This document shows positions 5,591-14,375 of a stretch of 16,541 bases of DNA, one piece after another. The DNA is from Bacteroidales bacterium (GTDB lineage: Bacteria > Bacteroidota > Bacteroidia > Bacteroidales > UBA4417), in NCBI GenBank assembly GCA_016707785.1, contig JADJGZ010000051.1, positions 1 through 16,541 on the forward strand, in the 5' to 3' direction. A program made the position numbers and the translations under genes. Position 1 is the first letter of the stretch, and each line of letters begins with the position of its first letter. The notes under the pieces are model-generated. The model worked only from the letters and a program-made list of their open reading frames with translations, searched no databases and was not told where the DNA came from.

Positions 5591-6640
5591 ATGAAAAAGA
5601 TAATTTATATAGTTGTAGGAATAGTCATAATTGCGATAGTAATCATCCGCCTAAAAGGCAATAAAGAAACCACCCAAAACAGGGTGTTTCAATACGATAA
5701 AGAACAGGCAATTGGCGTGCAGACCCTAACAATAAAACCGGAGGGCGCATCTAATAGTGCTTTTTATGCCGGTACTTTTGAACCAAATAAAGAGACGCGG
5801 CTCAGCGCTGATATCCAGGGAAAAATCAATTCAATAAAAGTTGATGTCGGAAGCACTGTTAAGGCTGGTCAGGATTTAATTCAACTGGATAACTCCTTAC
5901 TGAAATTGCAACTGCAGACTGTTGGAATTCAGATTGAAGGATTAGAAGCCGATGTTAGACGTTATTCCGTTCTGGCAAAGGCTGATGCCATCCAGGGAGT
6001 GCAGCTGGAAAAATCGGAGTTGGCTCTGAAATCAGCCAATGTTCAAAGAGCAACTTTGCTCGAACAAATCAGCAAAACCACTATTGTAGCTCCTTTTAGC
6101 GGAATTATAACCGCCAAACTTACCGAAGTAGGCGCTTATGCCGCGCCGGGTGTACCTCTGCTACAGCTTACTGATATTTTGATGCTGAAGTTCACGGCCA
6201 ATGTGCCTGAAAAAGAATTGAGTCAATTTAAAATGAACCAGTTGTGCCCTCTTTCAGCCGATGTGTATTCCGAAACTCCTTTGACAGGAAAAGTAACCAT
6301 GACAGGAAGCAAATCCAATATGGGTAACAGTTATCCTGTACAACTTTCGGTAAGCAATACATCTGATCTTAAAATCAAGTCAGGAATGTTCGGGAAAGTT
6401 CAAATGAAAAGTTCCGATACTGAAAACCAAATCATTATCCCTGCATCTGCTATCGTTGGATCCAACATTCAGCCTCAGGTTTACCTGATAAAAAAAGGTA
6501 AAGCTGTTTTGCAAAACATAACCTTAGCGAACAGGATTCAGAACAAAGTTATTGTGTCAGCAGGTTTAATAGCTGGTGATATTATTGTCATCAACGGATT
6601 TATAAACTTATTTGATGGCGCAAATGTGGACATCAATTAA
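5591..6640 (+). CDS. RND efflux periplasmic adaptor (membrane fusion protein)
   Basis: A 349-residue adaptor bridging the RND pump and the TolC-like channel. An uncleaved N-terminal membrane anchor lies at residues about 3-21 (IIYIVVGIVIIAIVIIRL) with no lipobox. The lipoyl/barrel-sandwich half-motifs are RLSADIQGKINSIKVDVGS with GQDLIQLD at about 67-102, and TTIVAPFSGIITAKLTEVGA with LLQLTD at about 160-195. A short helical hairpin of about 50 residues lies between them, followed by beta-barrel and membrane-proximal domains. Length is typical. The stop is 12 bases from the pump start, so the two are surely cotranscribed. Confidence 0.9.
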   Translation: MKKIIYIVVGIVIIAIVIIRLKGNKETTQNRVFQYDKEQAIGVQTLTIKPEGASNSAFYAGTFEPNKETRLSADIQGKINSIKVDVGSTVKAGQDLIQLDNSLLKLQLQTVGIQIEGLEADVRRYSVLAKADAIQGVQLEKSELALKSANVQRATLLEQISKTTIVAPFSGIITAKLTEVGAYAAPGVPLLQLTDILMLKFTANVPEKELSQFKMNQLCPLSADVYSETPLTGKVTMTGSKSNMGNSYPVQLSVSNTSDLKIKSGMFGKVQMKSSDTENQIIIPASAIVGSNIQPQVYLIKKGKAVLQNITLANRIQNKVIVSAGLIAGDIIVINGFINLFDGANVDIN

Positions 6641-6652
6641 TATCAGTGAATT

Positions 6653-9600
6653 ATGAATATCACAAAAATATCAATCAACCGCCCTTCGCTGATCATCGTG
6701 ATTTTCAGCGTATTCGCCTTATTGGGAATAATTGGTTTTAAAAACCTGGGGTATGAACTGTTGCCCGACTTTAACCAGCCTGTAGTAGTAATAAAAACAA
6801 TGTACCCGGGTGCCGAACCCAATGAAGTGGAAACTTCTGTTTCAAGAAAAATAGAGGATGCGCTTTCGAATCTCGAAGGCGTGGATTACCTGGAAACCAA
6901 ATCCATGCCCAATGCTTCCATTATTATTGCCAACCTGAAATATGGAACGGACCTGAACATTGCCATGCAGGATGCCCAGCGCTATATCGACAATATCAAA
7001 AAAGACCTTCCGGCAGATATTCTGAGTCCGGTAATGAGTAAGGTTTCGCCCAACGATTTGCCAATCATTTCGATTAGTGCAACCAGTAATTTGCCGGGAA
7101 CGGAATTTTATCAGAAAATGAAGGATGAAATCCTGCCGCAAATCCAGCAATTAAAAGGAGTGGCCGAAATTACCCTGCTGGGTGGCGAAGAACGCGAAAT
7201 CCAGGTAAAAGCTGATCAGGATAAACTAAAACTGTATAAAATTTCACTTTACCAGGTTGTGGATGCCATTAACCGTTCGGGTATTGATTTACCTGCAGGT
7301 AAAGCGCAAACCGATAAAGAAAGTAACTCCGTCCGCCTGACAGGAAAATTTTCGACTGTAAATGACATTATGAATGTACAGGTAGCGATGCCTGCCCCAG
7401 GAACTCCCGTTTATGTAAAAGATGTGGCATCTGTTGTTGATGGTGTAAAAGAAATAAGCTCTGTGAGCCGCTTTAACGCAGTGAACGGCATAGGCCTTTT
7501 ATTGAAAAAGCAAGGTGACGCCAATGCTGTGGAAGTTTCGAAACTGGTTCACGCAAAACTTGCCCACATTGAAGCCGCTAACGCCAAATCCGGGGTGAAA
7601 TTTATTGTTGCAGACGATTCTACCAACATGACAATTGCCGCGGTAAATTCAGTGGTTGACGACCTGATTCTGGCGGTAATTCTGGTATCATTGGTTATGT
7701 TCCTGTTTTTGCGAAGCTACCGGAATTCACTGATTGTACTAATAGCAATCCCAACCTCATTAATTACGGCCTTTGCCGTAATGTGGCTGATGGGTTTTAC
7801 CCTAAACCTTATGACCTTACTGGCGATGTCGTTGATTATCGGGATCCTGGTGGATGATGCCATTGTTATCCTGGAAAATATTCAGCGGCATATCGATATG
7901 GGCAAAGATAAACGGGATGCCGCATTAGAAGGACGCATGGAAATTGGTTTTTCTGCCATTTCTATTACCCTGGTCGACGTGGTAGTGTTCCTGCCCATTC
8001 TGTTTTTGCAGGTGTTTGTAGCCGATATGCTCAAACAATTCTCTATCGTAGTTATAACCTCCACACTTACCAGTTTGTTAGTGGGTTTTACCCTGGTACC
8101 CTGGCTGGCTTCGAGGATTGGGAAAAAGGAAGACTTGCAGCCGACCAACTTTATTAACCGTTTTTTGCTTTGGTTCGAAAGGCAATTGACATCATTTATT
8201 GATTGGTATGGCCATCAATTGGAATGGGTGCTTAGTCACAAGCTTATTTTTTCAGGAATAGTTATTTTTCTTTTGGTGATGACTGGGGCAATGCTGAAAC
8301 AAGGCATTATAGGCAAAGAAATGATGTCGACCGGCGACCAGGGAAAATTCCGTTTGAACCTCGAATATGATAAAACCACCACCGTCAGGGAGAACAATAT
8401 CAGGACTCTGCAGGTTGAGAATTTTATCCTGCAGCAACCCGAAGTGGCAACACTTTTCAGCAATATTGCCGGGCCGAGCACTGGCATTGGAAGTTTAGGC
8501 GTTGGTTCTGCCAATATATCGGAGTTTACCATTCAACTAAAGCCGGAGAAGGATAGGGATATCAAAACGGAGGCTTTTATGAAATTGCTTCGCGAAGAGC
8601 TTAAAAAAGAATTTTCGGGCGTTAACTTTTCAATGGCAGTTTTGGGCTTGTTACCCAAACAGTCACCCATAAAAATTACCCTGAGCGGAAACGACCTGAA
8701 CCTGGTAATGAGAACAGGAAATGAACTGAAAGCAGCTATTGAAAAGATTCCTGGAGCCGATAATGTTCAGTTATCGGTTGAAGAAGGAAGCCCAGAGTAC
8801 AAGGTAATTCCCGATAAAGACAAAATGCAGCGTTTAGGATTAACGACGGCTTATGTAGGCTTAAATCTGAGAACCGCTATTACCGGTAATAATGATGCCA
8901 CTTTATCCGAAAACGGCACTGATTACCCGGTTCGTATATGGCTCGATGACTTTGACCGCAGAAACTTTGAAGACGTGCAGCGCCTTTCCATCGTGAATCC
9001 AATGAATATCCCTATTGAAGTGTCACAATTTGCAGAGGTGAAACAGGATAATTCGCCTTCACTGCTCGAACGACTCGATCGGCAACCTTCCGTTACCATT
9101 ACCTCGGAATCGTTTGGCAGGCCCTCCGGAACTTTAGCTGACGACGCGATAAGCTTCTTGAAAACTCGCCCCTTACCTGAAGGTGTAAAACTGACCTGGG
9201 GTGCCGATATCAAAACACAGAATGAAAGTTTCGGGGCTTTGGGCTCGGTTCTGCTTATCTCATTTTTACTGATTTACCTGATCATGATTGCCCTTTACGA
9301 CAGCTATATCTATCCTTTTGTGGCTTTATTTGCCATACCTATGGCTGCTATCGGGGCATTCCTGGCCTTAAACTTATCGTTAAACGATCTGACCTTGTTT
9401 GCACAGCTTGGATTGATTATGCTTATGGGTTTGGTAACAAAGAATGCCATCCTTATTGTGGATTTTACTAACCAGCTAAAAGCACGGGGCAAACATTTTA
9501 AAGAAGCATTACTCATCGCCGGCAAAGAACGTATGCGGCCTATTTTAATGACTACCCTGGCCATGGCTATTGGAATGTTGCCCATTGCATTGGCACAGGG

Positions 9601-9781
9601 CACTGCCAGTGAGTGGAAAAATGGACTGGCCTGGGTTATAATCGGTGGTTTGCTGTCATCAATGATTTTGACTGTTTATCTGGTTCCTATGATGTATTAC
9701 TTAGTGGATACGATAAAGGAAAAAATAGCAAATCGCAAAGCAAGCCGAAAAGTTGGAAAGGCGGCCATAATTGATGAGTAA
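6653..9781 (+). CDS. RND-family efflux pump, inner-membrane permease
   Basis: A 1042-residue pump of the AcrB/MexB (HAE) type, full length for the family. It begins with a cytoplasmic stub and TM1 (SLIIVIFSVFALLGIIGF), followed by the periplasmic porter domain (DFNQPVVVI.T.YPGA.P.EVE) and the TM2-TM6 bundle. In TM4 the proton-relay pair Asp401-Asp402 sits in LVDDAIVILEN. A second TM and porter half follows, with Lys930 in MGLVTKNAILIVDF of TM10 completing the relay. All key residues are present, so the pump should use the proton gradient. Heavy-metal (CusA-type) methionine features are not obvious, so export of amphiphilic compounds is likelier. It ends the efflux operon. The actual substrates cannot be read from the sequence. 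Confidence 0.93.
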   Translation: MNITKISINRPSLIIVIFSVFALLGIIGFKNLGYELLPDFNQPVVVIKTMYPGAEPNEVETSVSRKIEDALSNLEGVDYLETKSMPNASIIIANLKYGTDLNIAMQDAQRYIDNIKKDLPADILSPVMSKVSPNDLPIISISATSNLPGTEFYQKMKDEILPQIQQLKGVAEITLLGGEEREIQVKADQDKLKLYKISLYQVVDAINRSGIDLPAGKAQTDKESNSVRLTGKFSTVNDIMNVQVAMPAPGTPVYVKDVASVVDGVKEISSVSRFNAVNGIGLLLKKQGDANAVEVSKLVHAKLAHIEAANAKSGVKFIVADDSTNMTIAAVNSVVDDLILAVILVSLVMFLFLRSYRNSLIVLIAIPTSLITAFAVMWLMGFTLNLMTLLAMSLIIGILVDDAIVILENIQRHIDMGKDKRDAALEGRMEIGFSAISITLVDVVVFLPILFLQVFVADMLKQFSIVVITSTLTSLLVGFTLVPWLASRIGKKEDLQPTNFINRFLLWFERQLTSFIDWYGHQLEWVLSHKLIFSGIVIFLLVMTGAMLKQGIIGKEMMSTGDQGKFRLNLEYDKTTTVRENNIRTLQVENFILQQPEVATLFSNIAGPSTGIGSLGVGSANISEFTIQLKPEKDRDIKTEAFMKLLREELKKEFSGVNFSMAVLGLLPKQSPIKITLSGNDLNLVMRTGNELKAAIEKIPGADNVQLSVEEGSPEYKVIPDKDKMQRLGLTTAYVGLNLRTAITGNNDATLSENGTDYPVRIWLDDFDRRNFEDVQRLSIVNPMNIPIEVSQFAEVKQDNSPSLLERLDRQPSVTITSESFGRPSGTLADDAISFLKTRPLPEGVKLTWGADIKTQNESFGALGSVLLISFLLIYLIMIALYDSYIYPFVALFAIPMAAIGAFLALNLSLNDLTLFAQLGLIMLMGLVTKNAILIVDFTNQLKARGKHFKEALLIAGKERMRPILMTTLAMAIGMLPIALAQGTASEWKNGLAWVIIGGLLSSMILTVYLVPMMYYLVDTIKEKIANRKASRKVGKAAIIDE

Positions 9782-10256
9782 GGAAGAGATGTTAGATGTG
9801 GAATGGTGACGCAGTTCTATGAACACTCCCGTAATGATACCTTTAATTGAACACTCTCTATGCGATCTCTCTATTAAATTTCGATTTCTTTAGAGTCTTC
9901 CTGCCTCGGACTTCACTAGTCTATCTTCGCACTCCTAACTCCCTAATACATCGTCAACAGTTCCCAATTCTTAATTCTCATCAAGAGAAAAAGGGCATAT
10001 AATTTAGTAAAATTTAATTTAGTCTTGCTACTCATGTTTTATACCTGCCATAATATAATCGTCAGTAAACTAACGAATAATTATACTTGATAATGCTGGC
10101 TGTTTATTCTATTTTTGACAAGCTCCTGATTAGAGCAACCTCATTTAGTTTTAATACAATATTTTGTTCTAAAAACAGCTGTTTTACACTAAAAGGCTTT
10201 GTTGTTGAAATTTACAATTTTGACATACAATCCAGAGCGAAAGTCAATTCTGAAGA
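9782..10256. other. 475-bp gene-free spacer
   Basis: No coding frame of interest is present. The first half carries C/T-rich text (CACTCCTAACTCCCTAAT, CCCAATTCTTAATTCTCA) that resembles decayed heptad repeats. The second half is AT-rich, contains the perfect palindrome at 10172-10185 and leads into the Crp/Fnr gene. No convincing terminator for the efflux operon was found. Confidence 0.5.
10172..10185. promoter_or_regulatory. 14-bp perfect palindrome upstream of Crp/Fnr gene
   Basis: AAAACAGCTGTTTT is perfectly self-complementary and ends 71 bases before the regulator start codon. A dimeric regulator such as the Crp/Fnr protein itself could bind there, but it is not the known TGTGA or TTGAT half-site, and AT-rich DNA gives such palindromes by chance at times. 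Confidence 0.3.
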
Positions 10257-10835
10257 ATGAATGAGCTTGATAAATTAAAAATCTTTTCGCAATTTACTGA
10301 CTTTATAGATAGTGAATTAGAACTTATTATGCCTTATTTTGAATACAAGAAGTTTAAGAAAAAAGCGACTCTTTTGAAAGTTGGAGAAGTTTCAAATGAA
10401 GTATATTTTATCATAATAGGTTGCATAAGACTCTATTGCGAAAAGGATGGAGAAGAACTTTCAACTTATTTTTTTACCGAGGATATGTTTGCTGGTTCTT
10501 ATGACAGTTTTCTTTCCCGAAAACCTAGCAAAGTAGCCATTGAAACATTGGAAGAATGTGAAGTGTTGGTGCTAACACATGATTCGCAGGAAAACCTGTA
10601 TAAAGTATTTCCTAAGATGAACGAATTTATTAGAAAAGCAATAGAGCAAAGATTTGTATTGTTACACGATTTATTCATTTCCTACCTGTTAAATAGCCCG
10701 GAAGAAAGGTACTTAATACTTCAAAAAGACCGCCCTGAGTTATTACAACGAGTTCCCCAGCACCAGATTGCTTCTTATTTAGGTATTACAAGAGTTTCAT
10801 TAAGCCGGATAAAAAATCGTTTACTAAAAAAATAG
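10257..10835 (+). CDS. Crp/Fnr-family transcriptional regulator
   Basis: A 192-residue protein. The N-terminal cyclic-nucleotide-binding-like beta-roll covers about residues 15-120 (KATLLKVGEVSNEVYFIIIG, then AGSYDSFLSRKPSK), linked by a dimerisation helix to a C-terminal winged helix at about 150-190 (VPQHQIASYLGITRVSLSR). The ligand pocket lacks the canonical cAMP motif with RxxxS, and no four-cysteine [4Fe-4S] set is present, so it is neither a classical Crp nor an Fnr. Small Crp-like regulators of this type are numerous in Bacteroidota and often control a neighbouring gene. The metallo-hydrolase gene follows 77 bases downstream with its own promoter-like box. The inducer is unknown. Confidence 0.85.
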   Translation: MNELDKLKIFSQFTDFIDSELELIMPYFEYKKFKKKATLLKVGEVSNEVYFIIIGCIRLYCEKDGEELSTYFFTEDMFAGSYDSFLSRKPSKVAIETLEECEVLVLTHDSQENLYKVFPKMNEFIRKAIEQRFVLLHDLFISYLLNSPEERYLILQKDRPELLQRVPQHQIASYLGITRVSLSRIKNRLLKK

Positions 10836-10865
10836 GACAATAAATTATGTATCTTTTGTTATCGT

Positions 10866-10893
10866 TTTGATGGAAGTATTGGGTTTAGATTTG
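10866..10893 (+). promoter_or_regulatory. promoter of the metallo-hydrolase gene
   Basis: TTTG (10866-10869) and TAGATTTG (10886-10893) match Bacteroidota -33 and -7 elements with a 16-bp spacer, the same spacing as at the TetR promoter. The start codon lies 20 bases beyond the -7 box, so the leader would be short. A start at the second ATG (10922) would leave more room. Confidence 0.45.
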
Positions 10894-10912
10894 TTGCATA
10901 ATCTCAATATAA

Positions 10913-11818
10913 ATGCACAGAATGAACCATAGTGAAATTATTACCGGAATCAGCATTAATAATGTAACCACTACAGTAAAACTAAGAGGCAAGGATATTA
11001 AAATTCATGCCTTAAGTGTTGGAACAGTCGCTGTTAAGAAGAACTTCAAAACCAAAAAAGGAGTTGGTTCTTTATCAAAAATAAATATCCTTCTTGATAG
11101 AGTTTATACTGACTACTTACCTATTTGGGTTTGGGTTATTGAACATACAGAGGGGTTAATTGTGATTGATACAGGCGAAAATACTGAAAGCCTGGATATC
11201 GATAAATATCTTGCTAATGAGAGTGCATTTGCAAGATACCAATTCAAGCATGCCTGTAAGGTGAGAATTCAGCCTGAAGATGAACTAAATCATCAATTAA
11301 TCAAAGTAGGTCTAAAAGTAGAGGATGTTAAACTAGTGGTTCTGACGCACTTACACTCTGATCATGTTGATGGGCTTAAGTTCTTTCCTAAGCAAGAAAT
11401 TCTAGTTGGAGAATATGAATTTACCCATCCTGATAATTGCTTTACAACTGCATTACCATCTTGGTTTAAGCCCAAAAGAGTCAATTTTCTAAAAAATAGG
11501 ATTGAAATTTTTAATCAGGCTTATCCAATTACTCAGACTGAAGATTTACTCCTTATTCCAACTCCAGGGCATACATTGGGACACAACTCAATCCTATTCA
11601 AGACTGATGATTTCGACATTATATTTGGAGGGGACTCATCCTATCATCAGGACCAAGTATTGAATGGTGAGATGGCTGGATCAAATACTGATTACAATAA
11701 GACAAGCCAAACCTATAAGAACTTTCTAGATTATGCCACACTTCGCAGAACAATATATTTACCAACTCACGATGAGGATGCCGGAAACAGACTTGCTTCT
11801 AGATCGTTTCTTGTCTGA
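10913..11818 (+). CDS. metallo-beta-lactamase-fold hydrolase, AHL-lactonase-like
   Basis: A 301-residue zinc hydrolase with no signal peptide, so cytoplasmic. The metal ligands are all present: HLHSDHVDG (His146, His148, Asp150, His151), His220 in PTPGHTLGH, Asp241 in GGDSSY and His286 in LPTHDEDAG. This set, the spacing and the length fit the N-acyl homoserine lactonase-like branch rather than class B beta-lactamases or glyoxalase II. It could open lactone rings (quorum quenching or detoxification), but close relatives act on other esters, so the substrate is open. A start at Met4 (10922) is possible. The Crp/Fnr gene upstream may regulate it. This is the last fully intact gene before the indel-rich right part. 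Confidence 0.82.
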   Translation: MHRMNHSEIITGISINNVTTTVKLRGKDIKIHALSVGTVAVKKNFKTKKGVGSLSKINILLDRVYTDYLPIWVWVIEHTEGLIVIDTGENTESLDIDKYLANESAFARYQFKHACKVRIQPEDELNHQLIKVGLKVEDVKLVVLTHLHSDHVDGLKFFPKQEILVGEYEFTHPDNCFTTALPSWFKPKRVNFLKNRIEIFNQAYPITQTEDLLLIPTPGHTLGHNSILFKTDDFDIIFGGDSSYHQDQVLNGEMAGSNTDYNKTSQTYKNFLDYATLRRTIYLPTHDEDAGNRLASRSFLV

Positions 11819-11880
11819 TAGTAATCATTCGGAAAGAAATACAGTACGTGCAAATTTTGGATTTGATACAACTGAATACT

Positions 11881-11916
11881 ATAATCTTGTTACCATCTTT
11901 ACAGTAAGATTATTTT
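11881..11916 (+). terminator. candidate bidirectional terminator between converging genes
   Basis: ATAATCTT (11881-11888) and AAGATTAT (11906-11913) form an 8-bp stem with a 17-nt loop, followed by a short T-run (to 11916). It sits exactly between the end of the metallo-hydrolase gene and the stop of the minus-strand DUF438 gene, which it touches. The stem is AT-rich and the loop long, so termination would be weak. Confidence 0.35.
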
Positions 11917-13118
11917 CATCCCCAGTCCAGTAGCCTCTTTTCCCCTTCAAGTGACCTAATATCAGTAACATCCTGGCTTACTTCGATGGTTCCCTTGTAT
12001 TCCCCGTTTGATGAACGCAGAGCGATATAACGGATGTAAATGAAATTGCCTTTCATATTTATCCAAAATTGGCTTTGTTTTTACTACCGTCTTTTGAACG
12101 CTTCAACAATCTGGTTGACAATATGAACGCTTTCCGGCGGATGGCAGTTTTGAACTTTCCTGCCTATAATTGCATTGGACCGTGGGAAGATCCTGTGTTT
12201 GCTACCGGAAAAGTATCGAACCGTATCTTCTTCGTCAACGAACGTGATATCAACCGGCAAGTTCTCAAAAAGTTGGATAATCTGTTCCCTTTTAAAACTC
12301 CGGTATCCAGGTCAATCGTCCGATGCAATTTGTTTTTTTCTGTTTTATTGAACTCTGATTTTTAGGCGGGCATTTATATAACACCAGCCTGTTTCATGTG
12401 CCTGCACAAGCATATCCTGCCAGGCACTTTCCGGAATAGCCCTGTAGGCTAACTGGATAAATAATTTGCTCTTCCCTGAAAATAAGAGGAAGTACCACGA
12501 AAAACAATCGGCCTAATTCCTTATTGAATTGGTCATTTCAGATGGGGCATCCATTAAAATTCTCTCACAGGTCATTTAGTGATTTGCGATAATCATCATG
12601 AAATGACCACATCAGTTTAAGACAACCATATTGAGGGAATGTTCTTTCAATATAAGGGAATAAAATATTTTCTTTTTTAATATAATGAAGTTCATAAGCT
12701 CTCAGATCTTTAATATCCTGCAGTATTTGTAATGCATTGTAGCTTCTGTTCTGATCCTGAACAACTTAAAGAAAGTTTTATATTAATACGTAGAACGGCA
12801 ATAATCTTTTCCACAGCTCTGTTCTCTTGCATCATGATAGCTTAGAAAATGGTCTTCGGAAGGTTTTTGCCATTTCTGTTGTTTAAGCGATTTATAAAAT
12901 ATATTGATAAGTTTACCTACATTCTTCCTGACAGTTTCGAAAGGATATTGCTGAAGCAAAAAGTCTAATAATTGCATAGTTTCTGAAGCAGTAACTGCTT
13001 CAATCTCTGCTTTGTATTTCTCATACAGTTTCTTACCATTATCCCCTTCAATTAGTCCAGTGCTATAATTTTGAAGGTTTAGGTAATGCTCGGAAAAGTG
13101 AATAAGTTTTTCTGACAT
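11916..13118 (-). pseudogene. DUF438-hemerythrin-PAS protein, frameshifted
   Basis: The gene reads right to left from ATG 13118-13116 to TGA 11918-11916, about 400 codons, the family's usual length. The intact N-terminal part (12783-13118, MSEKLIHFSEHY...) is the helical DUF438-like region. A hemerythrin-like domain follows with HYIKKENILFPYIE, MWSFHDDYRKSLNDL and LPLIFREEQIIYPV, carrying the His and Glu ligands of a di-iron site. The C-terminus is a PAS domain: LPVDITFVDEEDTVRYFSGS, NCHPPESVHIVNQIV, NFIYIRYIALRSSNGEYKG, then EVSQDVTDIRSLEGEKR. The frame breaks several times, for example near 12070 and 12098; between these two the second frame still reads KDGSKNKANF, so the indels compensate. 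Family knowledge links such proteins to NO or oxygen binding and sensing. It follows the Rrf2 gene by 20 bases, probably as one operon. I think sequencing error is likelier than decay. Confidence 0.85.
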
Positions 13119-13138
13119 TGTGGCTACATTCCAGTTTA

Positions 13139-13576
13139 TTATTTAAGCCTGGGTGAATACTTTTCTCCATTTCTTAGTATGTCGCGAGCCAGACTTTGTA
13201 CATTTTCCTCTGTGACCAATTTAATGAGAGCATCCCTTATTAGAGCATATTTTTCATGAAGAGGGCAGGGGTTGTTATCATCGCATTGTTTCAAACCAAA
13301 ACCACAACCATTGAACAGTTTGTCTCCTTCTGTAGCTATAATCAGTTTTTAGGATAAAATCAGGCTGTTTACTATCAAATAGAATCCGCCTCCTTTTCCT
13401 TTCTGTGATTTAACAAATCCTTGTCTGACTAATCGTTGTAATATTTTAGCTGTATAAAAATAAGGTGCATCAATTTGTTCAGAGATTTCAGCAATACCAG
13501 GCCTTTTGCCATCAGTGTTCTGCATCTGAATATAAACTAAACCCCTAAGTGCATATTCAGTTTCTTTATTAAACAT
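13139..13576 (-). pseudogene. Rrf2-family regulator, NsrR/IscR-like, frameshifted
   Basis: The gene starts at ATG 13576-13574 (MFNKETEYALRGLVYIQMQ), with the Rrf2 winged helix through EISEQIDAPYFYTAKILQRL and the wing KGKGGGFY. It ends at TAA 13141-13139, giving 145 codons, normal for the family. After the wing two small indels around 13340-13380 shift and then restore the frame, leaving an in-frame TAA between them; beyond it the text resumes with IIATEGDKLFNGCGFGLKQ and CDDNNPCPLHEKYALI. The pattern C-x6-C-x5-C-x2-H resembles the [2Fe-2S] ligands of IscR and NsrR, so an NO- or redox-sensing repressor is likely. It is divergent from the RIC gene and upstream of the DUF438-hemerythrin gene, both fitting NO control. 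The upstream ATG at 13828 only adds unrelated sequence that overlaps the RIC gene. Confidence 0.85.
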
Positions 13577-13609
13577 CTTTTCTCTTTTAAAATGATAGAT
13601 TATTCTATG

Positions 13610-13617
13610 CAAAGGTA
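13610..13617 (-). promoter_or_regulatory. -7 box of the Rrf2 operon
   Basis: On the minus strand this reads TACCTTTG, a perfect TAnnTTTG element 33 bases before the Rrf2 start. No clear TTTG -33 element lies at the expected distance, so the promoter may need an activator. The AAAGGT arm here is inverted as ACCTTT at 13646-13651. Confidence 0.45.
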
Positions 13618-13650
13618 TTAAAATATTTTTGTTAAATAATAAAAGACCTT

Positions 13651-13685
13651 TTTGTATTTTAATCGTTTTTATATATATATATTTG
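13651..13685 (+). promoter_or_regulatory. promoter of the RIC/nosZ-side genes
   Basis: TTTG (13651-13654) and TATATTTG (13678-13685) match the -33 and -7 elements with a 23-bp spacer at the long end of the range. The -7 box lies 24 bases before the RIC start. It shares a 133-bp divergent region with the Rrf2 promoter, so the Rrf2 protein could control both sides. Confidence 0.45.
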
Positions 13686-13709
13686 TCTTGAAGGTTTAAA
13701 TCTAAACCT

Positions 13710-14363
13710 ATGAAGTTTGAGTCAAATATAGAAATAACAATTGGTGAAATTGTTGCAGGATTTCCGTACAACAAATTATTCAAGGAAGCTGGTATCGATT
13801 TCTGAAAAGGGTTCAGATTTAGCAGCAATAATTAAGCAACTCAATCTTCTAACTGAACGGCCTTTAGGCGGAACAATAAATTTTAATGAATGGGAACTTG
13901 GTTTCTTAAGTGACTACATAACTAATACTCATCATAATTTTGTCCGAAGAAACTTGCCTGAATTATCTTTTTATACTCAGAAAATAGCCCAGGTTCATGG
14001 TGATCACCATCCTGAGTTATTGGAAGTTGCTGAGATATTTGCTCAAATGCGAAAAGAGCTGTTGCAGCATTTGATAAAGAAGAAGAAATAGTGTTTCCTG
14101 CTATAAAAAGCCGTGGTTTCAGCTACTCCTGAAGTTAAAACAATCATCATTTCGAAGTTAATTGTTTGCGGGTGAACATGAGTTTGCAGGCGGTACGATG
14201 GATAAGATAGCTGTTTTGACAAATAGATATCATATTCTTCGGATGCATGTAACACATACCGGATATCTCTAAAGATGCTGGAACAATTGAAGATGATCTT
14301 CATATTCATGTGCATCTCGAAAATAATATTTTGTACCCAAAAGCATTAAAAATAGCTGAGTAA
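13710..14363 (+). pseudogene. RIC/ScdA (YtfE-type) di-iron Fe-S repair protein, frameshifted
   Basis: The gene runs from ATG 13710 (MKFESNIEITIGEIVAGFPY) to TAA 14361-14363, about 218 codons, near family length (220-245). The N-terminal ScdA_N region reads NKLFKEAGIDF, then meets a stop where the conserved CCGG is expected. The di-iron hemerythrin-like domain follows with YITNTHHNFVRRNLPELSFY, QVHGDHHPELLEVAEIF and, in successive frames, EEEIVFPAIK, GEHEFAGGTMDKI, SDACNTYRISLKMLEQ and DDLHIHVHLENNILYPKAL. At least four indels are needed to connect these. RIC proteins restore iron-sulfur centres damaged by nitric oxide or peroxide, which fits the Rrf2 regulator divergent from it. About a dozen residues around the CCGG motif seem missing, more than a one-base error would explain. 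Confidence 0.85.
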
Positions 14364-14375
14364 AGCATCCCTTTT

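Noticed and set aside
12069..12365. 98-residue plus-strand frame as a gene
   Set aside because: It is antisense to the PAS domain of the DUF438-hemerythrin gene, whose conserved text reads on the minus strand.
13577..13828. Upstream extension of the Rrf2 protein to the ATG at 13828
   Set aside because: The added 84 residues are not Rrf2-like and run antisense through the divergent promoter region and the RIC start; family members begin at MFNKETEY-like sequence.
14043..14315. Minus-strand frame of 90 residues
   Set aside because: It lies opposite the RIC gene, where the plus strand carries the hemerythrin motifs.
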